Shown here one piece after another: positions 36,889 to 44,737 of a stretch of 64,000 bases of DNA (position 1 is its first letter; every line of letters starts with the position of its first letter). The translations under genes were made by a program, and so were the position numbers. Source of the stretch: Fusobacterium gastrosuis (GTDB lineage Bacteria > Fusobacteriota > Fusobacteriia > Fusobacteriales > Fusobacteriaceae); the NCBI RefSeq assembly GCF_900095285.1, contig NZ_LT607734.1, forward strand, positions 1,116,001-1,180,000. Reading direction: 5' to 3'. The notes beneath the pieces are model-generated. The model was not told the origin of the DNA. It saw nothing but the letters and a program-made list of their open reading frames with translations, and ran no database searches.

Positions 36889-37335
36889 ATGAATTTAGTT
36901 GTTTTAAATGGAAGACTAACAAGAGATCCTGAATTAAAATTTGGACAAAGTGGAAAGGCTTATTCAAGATTCTCAATTGCTGTAGATAGAGGTTTCCAAT
37001 CAGATAAAACTGCTCCAACAGCTGACTTTATAAATTGTGTTGCCTTTGGGAAAACAGCTGAATTTATAGGAGAATACTTTAGAAAAGGAAGAAAAATTTT
37101 ATTAAATGGGAAATTACAAATGAGTCAATATGAATCAGAAGGTAAAAAGATGACAACATATGTTGTACTTGTAGACTCTGTTGAATTTGGAGAAACTAAA
37201 GCTTCAACAGGTGATGGGGGAACATCTACATATGGTAGTGGAACCACATATAACAAAGCCCCTGAAATGCCAGCAAGTGATGAGGCTGTATTTGAAGAAT
37301 CTGATTCAAATATTGACGATGAATTTCCATTTTAG
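36889..37335 (+). CDS. ssb: Single-stranded DNA-binding protein
   Basis: 148 aa. N-terminal OB fold (1-105: MNLVVLNGRLTRDPELKFGQ, FINCVAFGKTAEF, GRKILLNGKLQMSQYE), then a Gly/Ser/Thr-rich linker and the acidic tip DDEFPF, the variant of the usual DDDIPF that docks repair partners such as RecJ and PriA. The protein binds ssDNA in replication, repair and natural transformation. GGAGG before ATG 36889, with its own promoter. It stands alone rather than between rpsF and rpsR. Confidence 0.96.
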   Translation: MNLVVLNGRLTRDPELKFGQSGKAYSRFSIAVDRGFQSDKTAPTADFINCVAFGKTAEFIGEYFRKGRKILLNGKLQMSQYESEGKKMTTYVVLVDSVEFGETKASTGDGGTSTYGSGTTYNKAPEMPASDEAVFEESDSNIDDEFPF

Positions 37336-37355
37336 TTTGATGGAGGTAGAAAATA

Positions 37356-37946
37356 GTGGATAATAAAAAAGATGAAAAAAAATATGTAAGTATAAGTAAG
37401 GTCTACACAAAAAGAGGAGATAAAGGAGAAACTGATTTATTAGGTGGAAGTACTGCAAAAAAAGATAGTTTAAAAGTTGATTCTTATGGATGTGTAGATG
37501 AAGCGTCTGCCTTTATAGGGGTGGCTAGATTTTACAGTAAAAATAGAACTATAAAGGAAAGATTAAAAGAAATACAAAATAAATTATTAGTTTTAGGTGG
37601 ATACTTAGCAAGTGACGATGCTGGAAAAGATATGTTGAAAGACCAAATATCAGAAGCAGATATAAAAAAATTAGAAGACTTTATAGATGAGTATAACCAA
37701 AAGTTAGAGCCTCTTTTTCAATTTATTTTACCTGGTGATGATGAAGTGGCAGCACATTTCCATGTTGCAAGAACTGTTGTGAGAAGAGCTGAAAGAAAAA
37801 TAGTTTCATTAACAAGAGAAGAAAATCTTAATCCATTGATACAAAAATATGTCAACAGATTATCGGATTTGATGTTTGTATTGGCAAGATATTCAGAAGA
37901 AATTGAAAGTAAAAAATGGGGTTCAACTTCTTCATTAAATATATAA
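37356..37946 (+). CDS. PduO-type ATP:cob(I)alamin adenosyltransferase
   Basis: 196 aa. It makes adenosylcobalamin from ATP and reduced cobalamin for B12-dependent mutases and dehydratases. Signature features: KVYTKRGDKGETDLLGG (ATP-binding N-terminus), DSYGCVDEASAFIGVAR, the helical HVARTVVRRAERKIVSL motif and the C-terminal YVNRLSDLMFVLARY. The start is GTG at 37356 with GGAGG nine bases upstream. Spacing of 20 nt to ssb suggests cotranscription, although the functions are unrelated. A bidirectional terminator follows. Confidence 0.9.
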   Translation: MDNKKDEKKYVSISKVYTKRGDKGETDLLGGSTAKKDSLKVDSYGCVDEASAFIGVARFYSKNRTIKERLKEIQNKLLVLGGYLASDDAGKDMLKDQISEADIKKLEDFIDEYNQKLEPLFQFILPGDDEVAAHFHVARTVVRRAERKIVSLTREENLNPLIQKYVNRLSDLMFVLARYSEEIESKKWGSTSSLNI

Positions 37947-37954
37947 TAAAAAAT

Positions 37955-37989
37955 AAAGAGCAGATTTGAATTATAAATCTGCTCTTTTT
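37955..37989. terminator. Bidirectional terminator between the adenosyltransferase gene and dps
   Basis: 13-bp perfect stem AAAGAGCAGATTT (37955-37967) and complement (37975-37987), loop GAATTAT, T-runs on both strands. Confidence 0.85.
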
Positions 37990-38020
37990 AGATATATTTA
38001 AAGGGATGGTATTAATTTTT

Positions 38021-38455
38021 TTATTTTAAAATTGAGTTAATAAACCATAATTGTTTAGTAAAATGTCCTATTTGATCTTCCATTTCAGAAACAACTCCGA
38101 AGTCATCTTCTTCATTAGCCACTTCTCTTATTACTCTAGCATCTGCTAACATTAATTCCATATCAGCTTTTATAGAATCTAAAACTTCTTTAGTTGAAAA
38201 ATCTTTTGCATCTACTTCTTTCACAGTAGCATTTGCTAAATAATCAGAAAGTTTTACTAAAGGATAGTGCCCTCTCATTTTTATTATTTCAGCTACATCA
38301 TCATATTTTCCAAAATAATAGTCATATAATTCTTCTGTAAAGTTATGTATAGAAGTAAATTGTAATCCTACTACATTCCAATGATAGTTATGAGTTTTAG
38401 TTATTAATACCGCTAAATTTGATAAATATTTGTTTAAGTTTTGTAAATTTTTCAT
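38021..38455 (-). CDS. dps: Dps-family ferritin-like DNA-protection/iron storage protein
   Basis: 144 aa four-helix bundle that should form a 12-mer and oxidise and store iron using peroxide. Ferroxidase-centre residues are visible in THNYHWNVVG (helix 1) and the KYDDVAEIIKMRGHYP stretch (DxxAExxxxxG pattern). Basic N-terminal tail is short, so DNA binding is uncertain. AGGAGG before ATG (complement of 38453-38455). The promoter carries a PerR-like box just upstream, which fits induction by peroxide or by low iron. Confidence 0.9.
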   Translation of the reverse strand: MKNLQNLNKYLSNLAVLITKTHNYHWNVVGLQFTSIHNFTEELYDYYFGKYDDVAEIIKMRGHYPLVKLSDYLANATVKEVDAKDFSTKEVLDSIKADMELMLADARVIREVANEEDDFGVVSEMEDQIGHFTKQLWFINSILK

Positions 38456-38504
38456 GTTAACCTCCTAATTGATTTATAAATTTATTACTTTTTCTTATAG
38501 CAAT

Positions 38505-38533
38505 ATTCTAACATAGTGTTTAAATTAAGTCAA
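38505..38533 (-). promoter_or_regulatory. Promoter of dps
   Basis: TTGACT (complement of 38528-38533), 17-bp spacer, TAGAAT (complement of 38505-38510). Confidence 0.75.
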
Positions 38534-38534
38534 C

Positions 38535-38563
38535 AACTTTTTTGTAATTATTACAAAAAAGTT
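38535..38563. promoter_or_regulatory. PerR/Fur-like palindrome at the dps promoter
   Basis: A perfect 14-bp inverted repeat around one base (38535-38548 / 38550-38563). Its core TTGTAATTATTACAA (38542-38556) differs from the PerR box TTATAATnATTATAA at only two symmetric positions. It sits directly upstream of the dps -35. Regulation by a PerR/Fur-family repressor is inferred from this similarity and from dps being a classical PerR target. Confidence 0.65.
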
Positions 38564-38629
38564 TATTTTTTTATTTGTTTTCAATATATTCAAATATAAA
38601 AATAAAATTTTAAGAATATTCAATAAATA

Positions 38630-38638
38630 TGATATAAT
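38630..38638 (+). promoter_or_regulatory. Extended -10 promoter of the amidase gene
   Basis: TGATATAAT (38630-38638), perfect extended -10, about 20 nt before ATG 38660; no clear -35. Confidence 0.5.
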
Positions 38639-38659
38639 TATGAGGAAAGAGGTGTTTTA

Positions 38660-39493
38660 ATGAAAAAAAATTTTTACATGATTATTATGTTACTATTATT
38701 TATTGGATGTTCTTCGACAAGGGAAAAAATTTATGAAATAGATGATAAAAAATATGTTGCAAAAGGCAAAAATGAAAGAATTCAATTTATTATAATTCAC
38801 TATACAGCAGGAGCAAATGAAGTTTCGGTGAAAGAGTTAATGTCAGAAAGAGCAAGTTCACATTATTTAATATTATCTGGGGAAGACGAAAAAATTTATA
38901 ATTTAGTTCCCGATAATGAAAGAGCTTGGCATGCAGGAATAAGTTCATTTAGAGGAAGATCTAACCTGAACGATACATCAATAGGAATAGAAATTGTAAA
39001 TGAAGGAATTCCACAAAAATATCGTGATTACCCAACATATAATCCGTATGATCATTATATTGAATATGAAAAAATGCAAATTGAAAAGGTTGGACAGTTA
39101 GTTAGGAATTTATCTGAAAAATATAAAATACCTGCTAGAAATATCTTGGCACATTCAGATATAGCTCCTTCAAGAAAAAAAGATCCAGGGGCAAAATTTC
39201 CATGGAAATTACTTCATGATAAATATGGTGTTGGGGCTTGGTATGATGAAGAAGATAAAGAATTGTATATGAATTATGAAGAATATTCAAAAAGAACAAT
39301 TATAGAAATAAAGAAAGAATTGAAAGACTATGGTTATGAAATAAATGAAACAGATGAATGGGATAAAGCTAGTAAAGATGTTGTCTATGCTTTTCAACTT
39401 CATTTTAATCCAAAAAATTCAAGTGGCGAAATGGATTTAGAAACTTATGCAATTCTAAAGGCTTTGAATAAAAAATATCTTCATAAGAAATAG
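38660..39493 (+). CDS. Lipoprotein N-acetylmuramoyl-L-alanine amidase (AmiD-like)
   Basis: 277 aa. Signal and lipobox LLFIGCSS (Cys near residue 19) indicate a lipid-anchored envelope enzyme. The Amidase_2 domain (about 45-190) shows zinc ligands in FIIIHYTAG and ILAHSDIAPSRKKDPGAKFPW, the hallmark of AmiD-type enzymes that cut the amide between MurNAc and peptide. A C-terminal peptidoglycan-binding-like domain follows (about 210-270; IKKELKDYGYEINETDEWD). AmiD in E. coli also accepts anhydro-muropeptides, suggesting recycling. GAGG before ATG 38660. Three small genes follow closely. Confidence 0.88.
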   Translation: MKKNFYMIIMLLLFIGCSSTREKIYEIDDKKYVAKGKNERIQFIIIHYTAGANEVSVKELMSERASSHYLILSGEDEKIYNLVPDNERAWHAGISSFRGRSNLNDTSIGIEIVNEGIPQKYRDYPTYNPYDHYIEYEKMQIEKVGQLVRNLSEKYKIPARNILAHSDIAPSRKKDPGAKFPWKLLHDKYGVGAWYDEEDKELYMNYEEYSKRTIIEIKKELKDYGYEINETDEWDKASKDVVYAFQLHFNPKNSSGEMDLETYAILKALNKKYLHKK

Positions 39494-39504
39494 GAGAGAA
39501 AATT

Positions 39505-39711
39505 ATGCGTATAAAAGAAAAAAGAAAAAAAATATATAAGGATGATATTCTACTTATAAAAATTTCAAAAATTTATTTATTTCCTATTTATATAGCAGCT
39601 CTTCTTCTTAAATTTTATGATAAATTTATTATAGTTGTAGGAGATTTTTTTAAATATAAAATTTTAAAGAGAAAAAAAGAAGATAAGATTGAAGATTGGT
39701 GGATATCATGA
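39505..39711 (+). CDS. Small basic membrane-associated protein of unknown function
   Basis: 68 aa. Begins MRIKEKRKKIYKDDILLIK; a hydrophobic stretch at about 24-37 (IYLFPIYIAALLLKF) and a second weaker one at about 42-50 suggest one or two membrane passes, with a lysine-rich C-terminus ending EDWWIS. GGAGAG precedes ATG 39505, 11 nt after the amidase stop, so it is cotranscribed with it. A holin-like or amidase-associated role is possible but unsupported. The stop overlaps the next start (ATGA). Confidence 0.7.
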   Translation: MRIKEKRKKIYKDDILLIKISKIYLFPIYIAALLLKFYDKFIIVVGDFFKYKILKRKKEDKIEDWWIS

Positions 39712-39821
39712 CAGACAGAGAAATAGAAATCTCAATGGAAAAAGCATTAAAGAGATTGCCTTTTGAAATAAAAAAAATAAAGTTAATTTTAGCTATCATT
39801 AAATTCTTCAAGAAAAAATAA
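39708..39821 (+). CDS. 37-residue basic small protein
   Basis: ORF from ATG 39708 (overlapping the previous stop as ATGA) to TAA 39819-39821. The peptide starts MTDREIEISMEKALKRLPFE and ends in a basic amphipathic helix (IKLILAIIKFFKKK). Translational coupling and continuous spacing to the next gene (20 nt) favour a real gene. Function unknown; the C-terminus resembles a membrane-binding amphipathic helix. Confidence 0.5.
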   Translation: MTDREIEISMEKALKRLPFEIKKIKLILAIIKFFKKK

Positions 39822-39841
39822 TAAAAAATAAGGGAGTAAAA

Positions 39842-40126
39842 ATGTTAGAGGAAAAAGTATTAAAAAAAATAAAAACAATAAATGAAAATTTTATGAAATT
39901 AGGATTTGATTTAGAAGAAGAATTAATAGAGCTATTGCAAGAAAGAAATGATATAAAAGAAAGAATAGAAAATATAAAATATAAAAAGATAACATTTTCA
40001 AAAGATGAAGAAAATAATTCATATATTATGAATTTGGAAGATTGTCAGATAAGTTTTGACATTTTATATGGTGAAGATGAAGAAGGTCCTTGGTATGAAG
40101 TGGACTGTAATATTTTATTTTTTTAA
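39842..40126 (+). CDS. Small acidic protein of unknown function
   Basis: 94 aa, acidic and soluble, no signal peptide or membrane segment. N-terminal half is helical (FMKLGFDLEEELIELLQERN), C-terminal half has beta character (YIMNLEDCQISFDILYGEDE). Ribosome site AAGGGAG precedes ATG 39842. Last in a string of three small genes after the amidase. I do not recognise a family; an immunity or chaperone-like partner is conceivable but only a guess. Confidence 0.6.
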   Translation: MLEEKVLKKIKTINENFMKLGFDLEEELIELLQERNDIKERIENIKYKKITFSKDEENNSYIMNLEDCQISFDILYGEDEEGPWYEVDCNILFF

Positions 40127-40232
40127 TAGAATGAACGCTAAATAAAAATATAAGTAAACATATATGAAATAAATACTTATAAAAGATAAAATTTTAACCA
40201 AACTAAGCGAAAAAAAGATTTAAAATTACACA

Positions 40233-40267
40233 AAAAAGAGCTGTGACTTGTTGACAGCTCTTTTTTT
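40233..40267 (+). terminator. Terminator after the amidase cluster
   Basis: 12-bp stem AAAAAGAGCTGT (40233-40244) with ACAGCTCTTTTT (40254-40265), loop of 9, then further T. The -35 of the dctP promoter lies inside it. Confidence 0.8.
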
Positions 40268-40279
40268 CTATGTTATTAT
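40251..40279 (+). promoter_or_regulatory. Promoter of the dctPQM operon, embedded in the upstream terminator
   Basis: Consensus TTGACA (40251-40256) in the terminator loop and 3' arm, 17-bp spacer including the T-run, TATTAT (40274-40279) with the extended TG (40271-40272). Confidence 0.7.
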
Positions 40280-40310
40280 TTTTTATGTATAAAAAACATA
40301 TAAAAAGAAG

Positions 40311-40334
40311 AAATCAGAACATAATTTCTGATTT
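40311..40334 (+). repeat. Hairpin in the dctP 5' leader
   Basis: Perfect 9-bp arms AAATCAGAA (40311-40319) and TTCTGATTT (40326-40334), 6-base loop. It sits near the predicted 5' end of the mRNA, before the GGGAGG ribosome site, and may stabilise the message. Confidence 0.5.
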
Positions 40335-40361
40335 TGAAATGAAGAGCAGGGAGGAATATTT

Positions 40362-41390
40362 ATGAAAAAGTTTTTATCTTTGGTTTTCCTATCAATATTC
40401 ACATTTGTTTTAGTGGCATGTGGAGGAGAAAAAAAAGAAGCAACTGAAAAAGTTGAAAAGAAAGTTATTAAAGTTAGTACTAAGTTTGTTGATGATGAAC
40501 AAACTGCAAAATCATTAGTTAAAGTTGTAGAAGCTGTTAATAAGAGAAGTAATGGAAGCTTAGAATTACAATTATTTACAAGCGGAACATTACCTTATGG
40601 AAAAGATGGTATGGAACAAATAATGAATGGAGCAGACTGGATATTAGTTGATGGAATAAACTTCTTAGGAGATCATATTCCAGATTATAACGCAGTTACA
40701 GGGCCTTTCTTATATCAATCATTTGAAGAATATTTTAGAATGATGAAATCACCTTTAGTTCAAGACTTGAATGCTCAAGCTTATGAAAAAGGAATAAAAA
40801 TATTATCTCTTGATTGGGTATTTGGATTCAGAAATATGGTAACAAATAAAGTTATAGTTACTCCTGATGACATGAAAGGATTAAAAGTAAGAGTTCCAAC
40901 TAGCCAATTATATACATATACAATGGAAGCTATGGGTGCATCTCCAGTTGCAATGCCTTATCCTGATACATATGCAGCTTTACAACAAAAAGTTATAGAT
41001 GGATTAGAAAGTTCTGTAATGTCATACTATGGAACTAAACAATATGAAAATGTAAAAAATGTTGCTAGAACTAGACATTTACTAGGTGTTTCAGCTGTAT
41101 CAATTTCTAGAAAATGTTGGGAAAGTTTAACTGATGAACAAAGAACTATAATCCAAGAAGAATTTGATAAAGGTACTGCAGACAACTTAGCAGAAACAGA
41201 AAAATTAGAAAAACAATATGAAGAAGAATTAGTAAAATTAGGTGTACAATTTAATGATGTAGATGCTGAAGCATTCAATAAAGCAGCAGCAGTAGTATTT
41301 ACACAATTCCCTAAATGGACACCTGGTGTTTATGATAAAATAATGGAAAATCTTGCTCAAATTAGAGAAGATATAAAAAATGGTAAATAA
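40362..41390 (+). CDS. dctP: TRAP transporter substrate-binding lipoprotein (DctP family)
   Basis: 342 aa. Lipobox VLVACGG (Cys near residue 20), then a DctP domain with the conserved Arg in GLKVRVPTSQLYTYTMEAMGASPVAMPYPDTYAALQQKVIDGLE. It binds an organic acid, probably a C4-dicarboxylate or related carboxylate, and passes it to DctQM encoded downstream. Overall similarity to SiaP is distant and no sugar genes are nearby, so sialic acid is unlikely. GGGAGG before ATG 40362. A terminator-like hairpin between dctP and dctQ should raise its expression above the permeases. Confidence 0.88.
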   Translation: MKKFLSLVFLSIFTFVLVACGGEKKEATEKVEKKVIKVSTKFVDDEQTAKSLVKVVEAVNKRSNGSLELQLFTSGTLPYGKDGMEQIMNGADWILVDGINFLGDHIPDYNAVTGPFLYQSFEEYFRMMKSPLVQDLNAQAYEKGIKILSLDWVFGFRNMVTNKVIVTPDDMKGLKVRVPTSQLYTYTMEAMGASPVAMPYPDTYAALQQKVIDGLESSVMSYYGTKQYENVKNVARTRHLLGVSAVSISRKCWESLTDEQRTIIQEEFDKGTADNLAETEKLEKQYEEELVKLGVQFNDVDAEAFNKAAAVVFTQFPKWTPGVYDKIMENLAQIREDIKNGK

Positions 41391-41438
41391 GCAAAAATTA
41401 AGTAACTATAAATTAAACAATTATACTGTTGAGAAATA

Positions 41439-41461
41439 GGGGATTTGTTAAATCCCCTTTT
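41439..41461 (+). terminator. Partial terminator between dctP and dctQ
   Basis: 8-bp perfect stem GGGGATTT (41439-41446) with AAATCCCC (41450-41457), loop GTT, followed by TTTTC. The short U-run suggests leaky termination, giving excess binding protein. Confidence 0.7.
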
Positions 41462-41481
41462 CTGAATTTACACAAGGAGAT

Positions 41482-41949
41482 ATGATGAAGGATTTTTTGA
41501 AAAGATTTGAACTATATATAGGTTGTTTTTTCTTGAGTATTACAACCGTGGTTGTAATAATGAATGTTTTTACAAGATATTTTTTAAAGTTTACTTATTT
41601 TTGGGCCGAAGAAATAGCAGTTGGTTGCTTCGTATGGACTATATTTTTAGGGACAGCAGCAGCTTATAAAGAAAAGGCATTGATAGGTGTTGAAGCAATA
41701 GTGGTTCTTTTGCCTGAGAGAGTGAGAAATGCCGTAGAATTTTTTACATTTTTATTATTGACAGTATTAAGCGGAATAATGATGGTTTTCAGTTTTACAT
41801 ATGTTGCCTCTTCTTCTAAAATTACAGCAGCATTAGAATTTTCGTATGGTTACATTAATTCTGCGATAGTATTGAGTTTTGCTTTAATGACAATATATTC
41901 GTTAATGTTTGCAGCTGAGAGTTTTAAGAAAGCATTTTTAAATAAATAA
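41482..41949 (+). CDS. dctQ: TRAP transporter small membrane subunit (DctQ)
   Basis: 155 aa with four hydrophobic segments. The typical DctQ motif is YFWAEEIAVGCFVWTIFLGTA after helix 1 and ALIGVEAIVVLLP in the second half. AAGGAG before ATG 41482; dctM follows after 21 nt. It forms the membrane complex with DctM. Confidence 0.9.
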   Translation: MMKDFLKRFELYIGCFFLSITTVVVIMNVFTRYFLKFTYFWAEEIAVGCFVWTIFLGTAAAYKEKALIGVEAIVVLLPERVRNAVEFFTFLLLTVLSGIMMVFSFTYVASSSKITAALEFSYGYINSAIVLSFALMTIYSLMFAAESFKKAFLNK

Positions 41950-41970
41950 GAAAGATAGAAGGAGGAAACA

Positions 41971-43257
41971 ATGCAATCTTTATACCCAATATTTTTACTA
42001 TTTGGTCTATTTTTCTTAAATATACCGATAGCATTTGCTCTAATAGGAGCATCATTATATTATTTTATATTTATAAATACTGGAATGCCAATGAATATGG
42101 TTATACAACAATTTGTTACAGCAGTTGAGTCATTTCCGTATCTAGCAGTTCCATTTTTTATAATGGTTGGATCTGTAATGAATTATTCTGGAATAAGTGA
42201 AGAACTTATGAATGTTGCAGAGGTTTTGGCTGGACATATGAAAGGTGGACTTGCTCAAGTAAATTGTTTGTTGTCTGCATTGATGGGAGGAATTTCAGGT
42301 TCTGCAAATGCTGACGCAGCTATGCAATCAAAACTTTTAGTACCTGAAATGATTAAAAAAGGGTTCTCAAAAGAATTTTCTGCAGCAGTAACAGCAGCTT
42401 CATCAGCAGTTAGCCCAGTTATACCACCTGGAACTAACTTGATTTTGTATGCTTTAATTGCTAATGTTCCTGTTGGTGATATGTTTATGGCAGGATATAC
42501 ACCAGGAATTTTAATGACTGTTGCGATGATGATAGTTGTTTATATAGTATCAGTTAAAAGAGGATATGCACCAAGTAGAGATAAAATGGCAAGTCCTGTT
42601 GTTATAGCAAGACAATGTTTAAAGTCTATTTGGGCATTAGCTATACCATTTGGAATTATAATGGGAATGAGAAAAGGAATATATACTCCAACAGAAGCTG
42701 GAGGAATAGCAGTTCTATTCTGTTTGCTTGTAGGGTTCTTTGTATATAGAAAATTAAAGTTACATCATATACCTATAATACTTATGGATACAGTAAAAAG
42801 TACTGGTGCTGTTATGATAATAATAGCAAGTGCAAAAGTATTTGGATATTACATGACTTTGGAAAGAATCCCACAAATAATAACTGAAGCTTTAATGAAC
42901 TTTACTGACAATAAGTATGTTTTATTAACAATAATAAACTTACTTCTATTATTTGTTGGAATGTTTATAGAAGGAGGAGCTGCACTTGTAATTCTTGCTC
43001 CACTTTTAGTGCCAGCAGTAAAGGCTTTAGGTGTAGATCCACTACATTTTGGGGTTATATTTATAGTAAATATAATGATAGGAGGATTAACTCCACCATT
43101 TGGTTCAATGATGTTTACAGTATGTTCAATAGTTGGGGTGCGATTAGAAGGCTTCATAAAAGAAGTTTGGCCATTCATATTGTCACTAATAATAGTATTA
43201 GCTTTAGTTACTTTCTCAGAACCAATAGCATTATTTATACCTAATTTATTAAAATAA
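41971..43257 (+). CDS. dctM: TRAP transporter large membrane subunit (DctM)
   Basis: 428 aa, about 12 membrane segments, the sodium-coupled transport subunit. Conserved stretches: LMGGISGSANADAAMQSKLLV, SAVSPVIPPGTNLILYALIA, GIYTPTEAGGIAVLF and GGLTPPFGSMMFTV, which hold the sodium sites in this family. GGAGG before ATG 41971. Followed by a strong terminator. Confidence 0.94.
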   Translation: MQSLYPIFLLFGLFFLNIPIAFALIGASLYYFIFINTGMPMNMVIQQFVTAVESFPYLAVPFFIMVGSVMNYSGISEELMNVAEVLAGHMKGGLAQVNCLLSALMGGISGSANADAAMQSKLLVPEMIKKGFSKEFSAAVTAASSAVSPVIPPGTNLILYALIANVPVGDMFMAGYTPGILMTVAMMIVVYIVSVKRGYAPSRDKMASPVVIARQCLKSIWALAIPFGIIMGMRKGIYTPTEAGGIAVLFCLLVGFFVYRKLKLHHIPIILMDTVKSTGAVMIIIASAKVFGYYMTLERIPQIITEALMNFTDNKYVLLTIINLLLLFVGMFIEGGAALVILAPLLVPAVKALGVDPLHFGVIFIVNIMIGGLTPPFGSMMFTVCSIVGVRLEGFIKEVWPFILSLIIVLALVTFSEPIALFIPNLLK

Positions 43258-43271
43258 AAATACAAGCAATA

Positions 43272-43307
43272 AAAAAAGGACTATTGCATTTTTGATAGTC
43301 CTTTTTT
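43272..43307 (+). terminator. Terminator of the dctPQM operon
   Basis: 13-bp stem AAAAAAGGACTAT (43272-43284) with its complement (43295-43307), 10-base loop, T-run in the 3' arm. Confidence 0.85.
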
Positions 43308-43324
43308 ATTAAAGTGGAGGCAGA

Positions 43325-44116
43325 ATGAAGAATATAAAAAATATTAAATGCTTTCTTTTAGATATGGATGGAACTATATATCTAGGAAATAAGTTAATTG
43401 ATGGAGCAAAAGAATTTTTAAATACTTTAAAAGAAAAAAATATTAAATACTTATTTTTAACTAATAATTCATCTAAAAATAAGGATAAATATGTTGAAAA
43501 ATTAAATGGACTAGGCATAGAAGCACATAGAGAAGATGTGTTTACATCTGGAGAAGCAACAACGATATACTTAAACGCTATAAAAAAAGGTGCAAAAATT
43601 TTTTTGCTGGGAACAAAAGATTTGGAAGAAGAATTTGAAAAAGCTGGCTTTGAACTAATTAAAGAAAGAGGGAAAGATATAGATTTTGTTGTTCTAGGAT
43701 TTGATACAACTTTAACTTATGAAAAATTATGGATAGCTTGTGAGTACATTGCTGAAGGAAAGACTTATATTGCAACACATCCAGATTTTAATTGCCCACT
43801 AGATGGAGGGAAATTTATGCCAGATGTGGGTTCAATGATAGAACTGATAAAGGCTTCAACTGGTAAAGTGCCGACAGTAATAGGAAAACCAAGTGTTCAT
43901 ATTATAAACGCAATTATAAATAAATATAATTTAAAAAAAGAAGAGCTTGCAATGGTTGGAGATAGATTATATACTGATATAAGAACAGGATTAGATAATG
44001 GGCTTACTTCAGTTTTGGTTATGAGTGGAGAAACTACTCAAGAAATGCTAAAAGATACTATTTATAAGCCGGATTATATTTTTGATTCTGTAAAAGAATT
44101 AGGACATGAATTATAA
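43325..44116 (+). CDS. HAD-superfamily phosphatase, NagD-like
   Basis: 263 aa class IIA HAD hydrolase. Motif I FLLDMDGTIYLG (nucleophile Asp), motif II FLTNNSS, a C2-type cap domain in the middle, Lys of motif III in VIGKPS and motif IV VGDRLYTDIRTG. NagD-like enzymes dephosphorylate nucleotides or sugar phosphates; the substrate cannot be read from sequence. GGAGG precedes ATG 43325, 17 nt after the upstream terminator. The nitroreductase gene follows 19 nt later. Confidence 0.88.
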   Translation: MKNIKNIKCFLLDMDGTIYLGNKLIDGAKEFLNTLKEKNIKYLFLTNNSSKNKDKYVEKLNGLGIEAHREDVFTSGEATTIYLNAIKKGAKIFLLGTKDLEEEFEKAGFELIKERGKDIDFVVLGFDTTLTYEKLWIACEYIAEGKTYIATHPDFNCPLDGGKFMPDVGSMIELIKASTGKVPTVIGKPSVHIINAIINKYNLKKEELAMVGDRLYTDIRTGLDNGLTSVLVMSGETTQEMLKDTIYKPDYIFDSVKELGHEL

Positions 44117-44135
44117 AAAATTGGGAGGAAATATT

Positions 44136-44651
44136 ATGTCATTATTAAAGCTTATGTCAGAAAGATATACTTGCAGAAGATATTCAAATGAAGAAGTTAA
44201 AGAAGAAGATTTATTAAAAGTTTTAGAAGCCGCAAGAGTGGCACCTACATCACACAATAATCAGCCACAAAGAATATATGTTGTTAAATCGGAAGAAGCA
44301 AAAGAAAAATTGATGAAAGATTTTGCATATAATTATAAAGCACCTTGTTATTTAGTATGTACTTATGATATTAATGAAACTTGGAGAAACGATTTAGATG
44401 GAAATAAAGAAAGTGGAGATATAGATGTAGCAATTGTTATGACCCATATGATGCTTATGGCTGAAGAGTTAGGCCTTGGAGCATGTTGGATAGGGCGTTT
44501 AACTCCTGAACTTGTGAGAAAAAATCTAAGTATACCAGAAACTGAAAAAGTAGTGGCAGTTTTAAGTTTAGGATATCATAGAGAGGATGATAGACCATCT
44601 AAATTACATGATATTCGTAAATCGAATGAAGAAATGGTTAAGTTTTTATAA
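44136..44651 (+). CDS. Nitroreductase-family flavoprotein
   Basis: 171 aa FMN-dependent oxidoreductase. N-terminal FMN-binding motif SERYTCRRYS, then ARVAPTSHNNQPQRIYVV, MTHMMLMAEELGLGACWIG, and the C-terminal VVAVLSLGYHREDDRPS. Such enzymes reduce nitro compounds, quinones or flavins with NAD(P)H as a homodimer. I take ATG 44136 behind GGGAGG; an in-frame ATG at 44106 overlaps the HAD gene and has no ribosome site. Physiological substrate unknown. Confidence 0.88.
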   Translation: MSLLKLMSERYTCRRYSNEEVKEEDLLKVLEAARVAPTSHNNQPQRIYVVKSEEAKEKLMKDFAYNYKAPCYLVCTYDINETWRNDLDGNKESGDIDVAIVMTHMMLMAEELGLGACWIGRLTPELVRKNLSIPETEKVVAVLSLGYHREDDRPSKLHDIRKSNEEMVKFL

Positions 44652-44676
44652 AAATTGAGAATAATAAAAAATGAGT

Positions 44677-44737
44677 AGAGTTGATTTAGATGTTGATATA
44701 ATTTTTGTTATCGAGCTAATGAAACTCTCTTTTTTTA
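44677..44737 (+). terminator. Terminator-like long imperfect hairpin after the nitroreductase gene
   Basis: AGAGTT (44677-44682) with AACTCT (44723-44728), inner pairs TTAG/CTAA and GATA/TATC, then a run of seven T. The rest of the gap to 44917 is AT-rich; TATAAT at 44842-44847 could be a -10 for the following operon but its -35 is poor. Confidence 0.5.

Noticed and set aside
42849-43265. Minus-strand open frame of 138 codons at the end of dctM
   Set aside because: Antisense to conserved membrane segments of DctM; no promoter or ribosome site.
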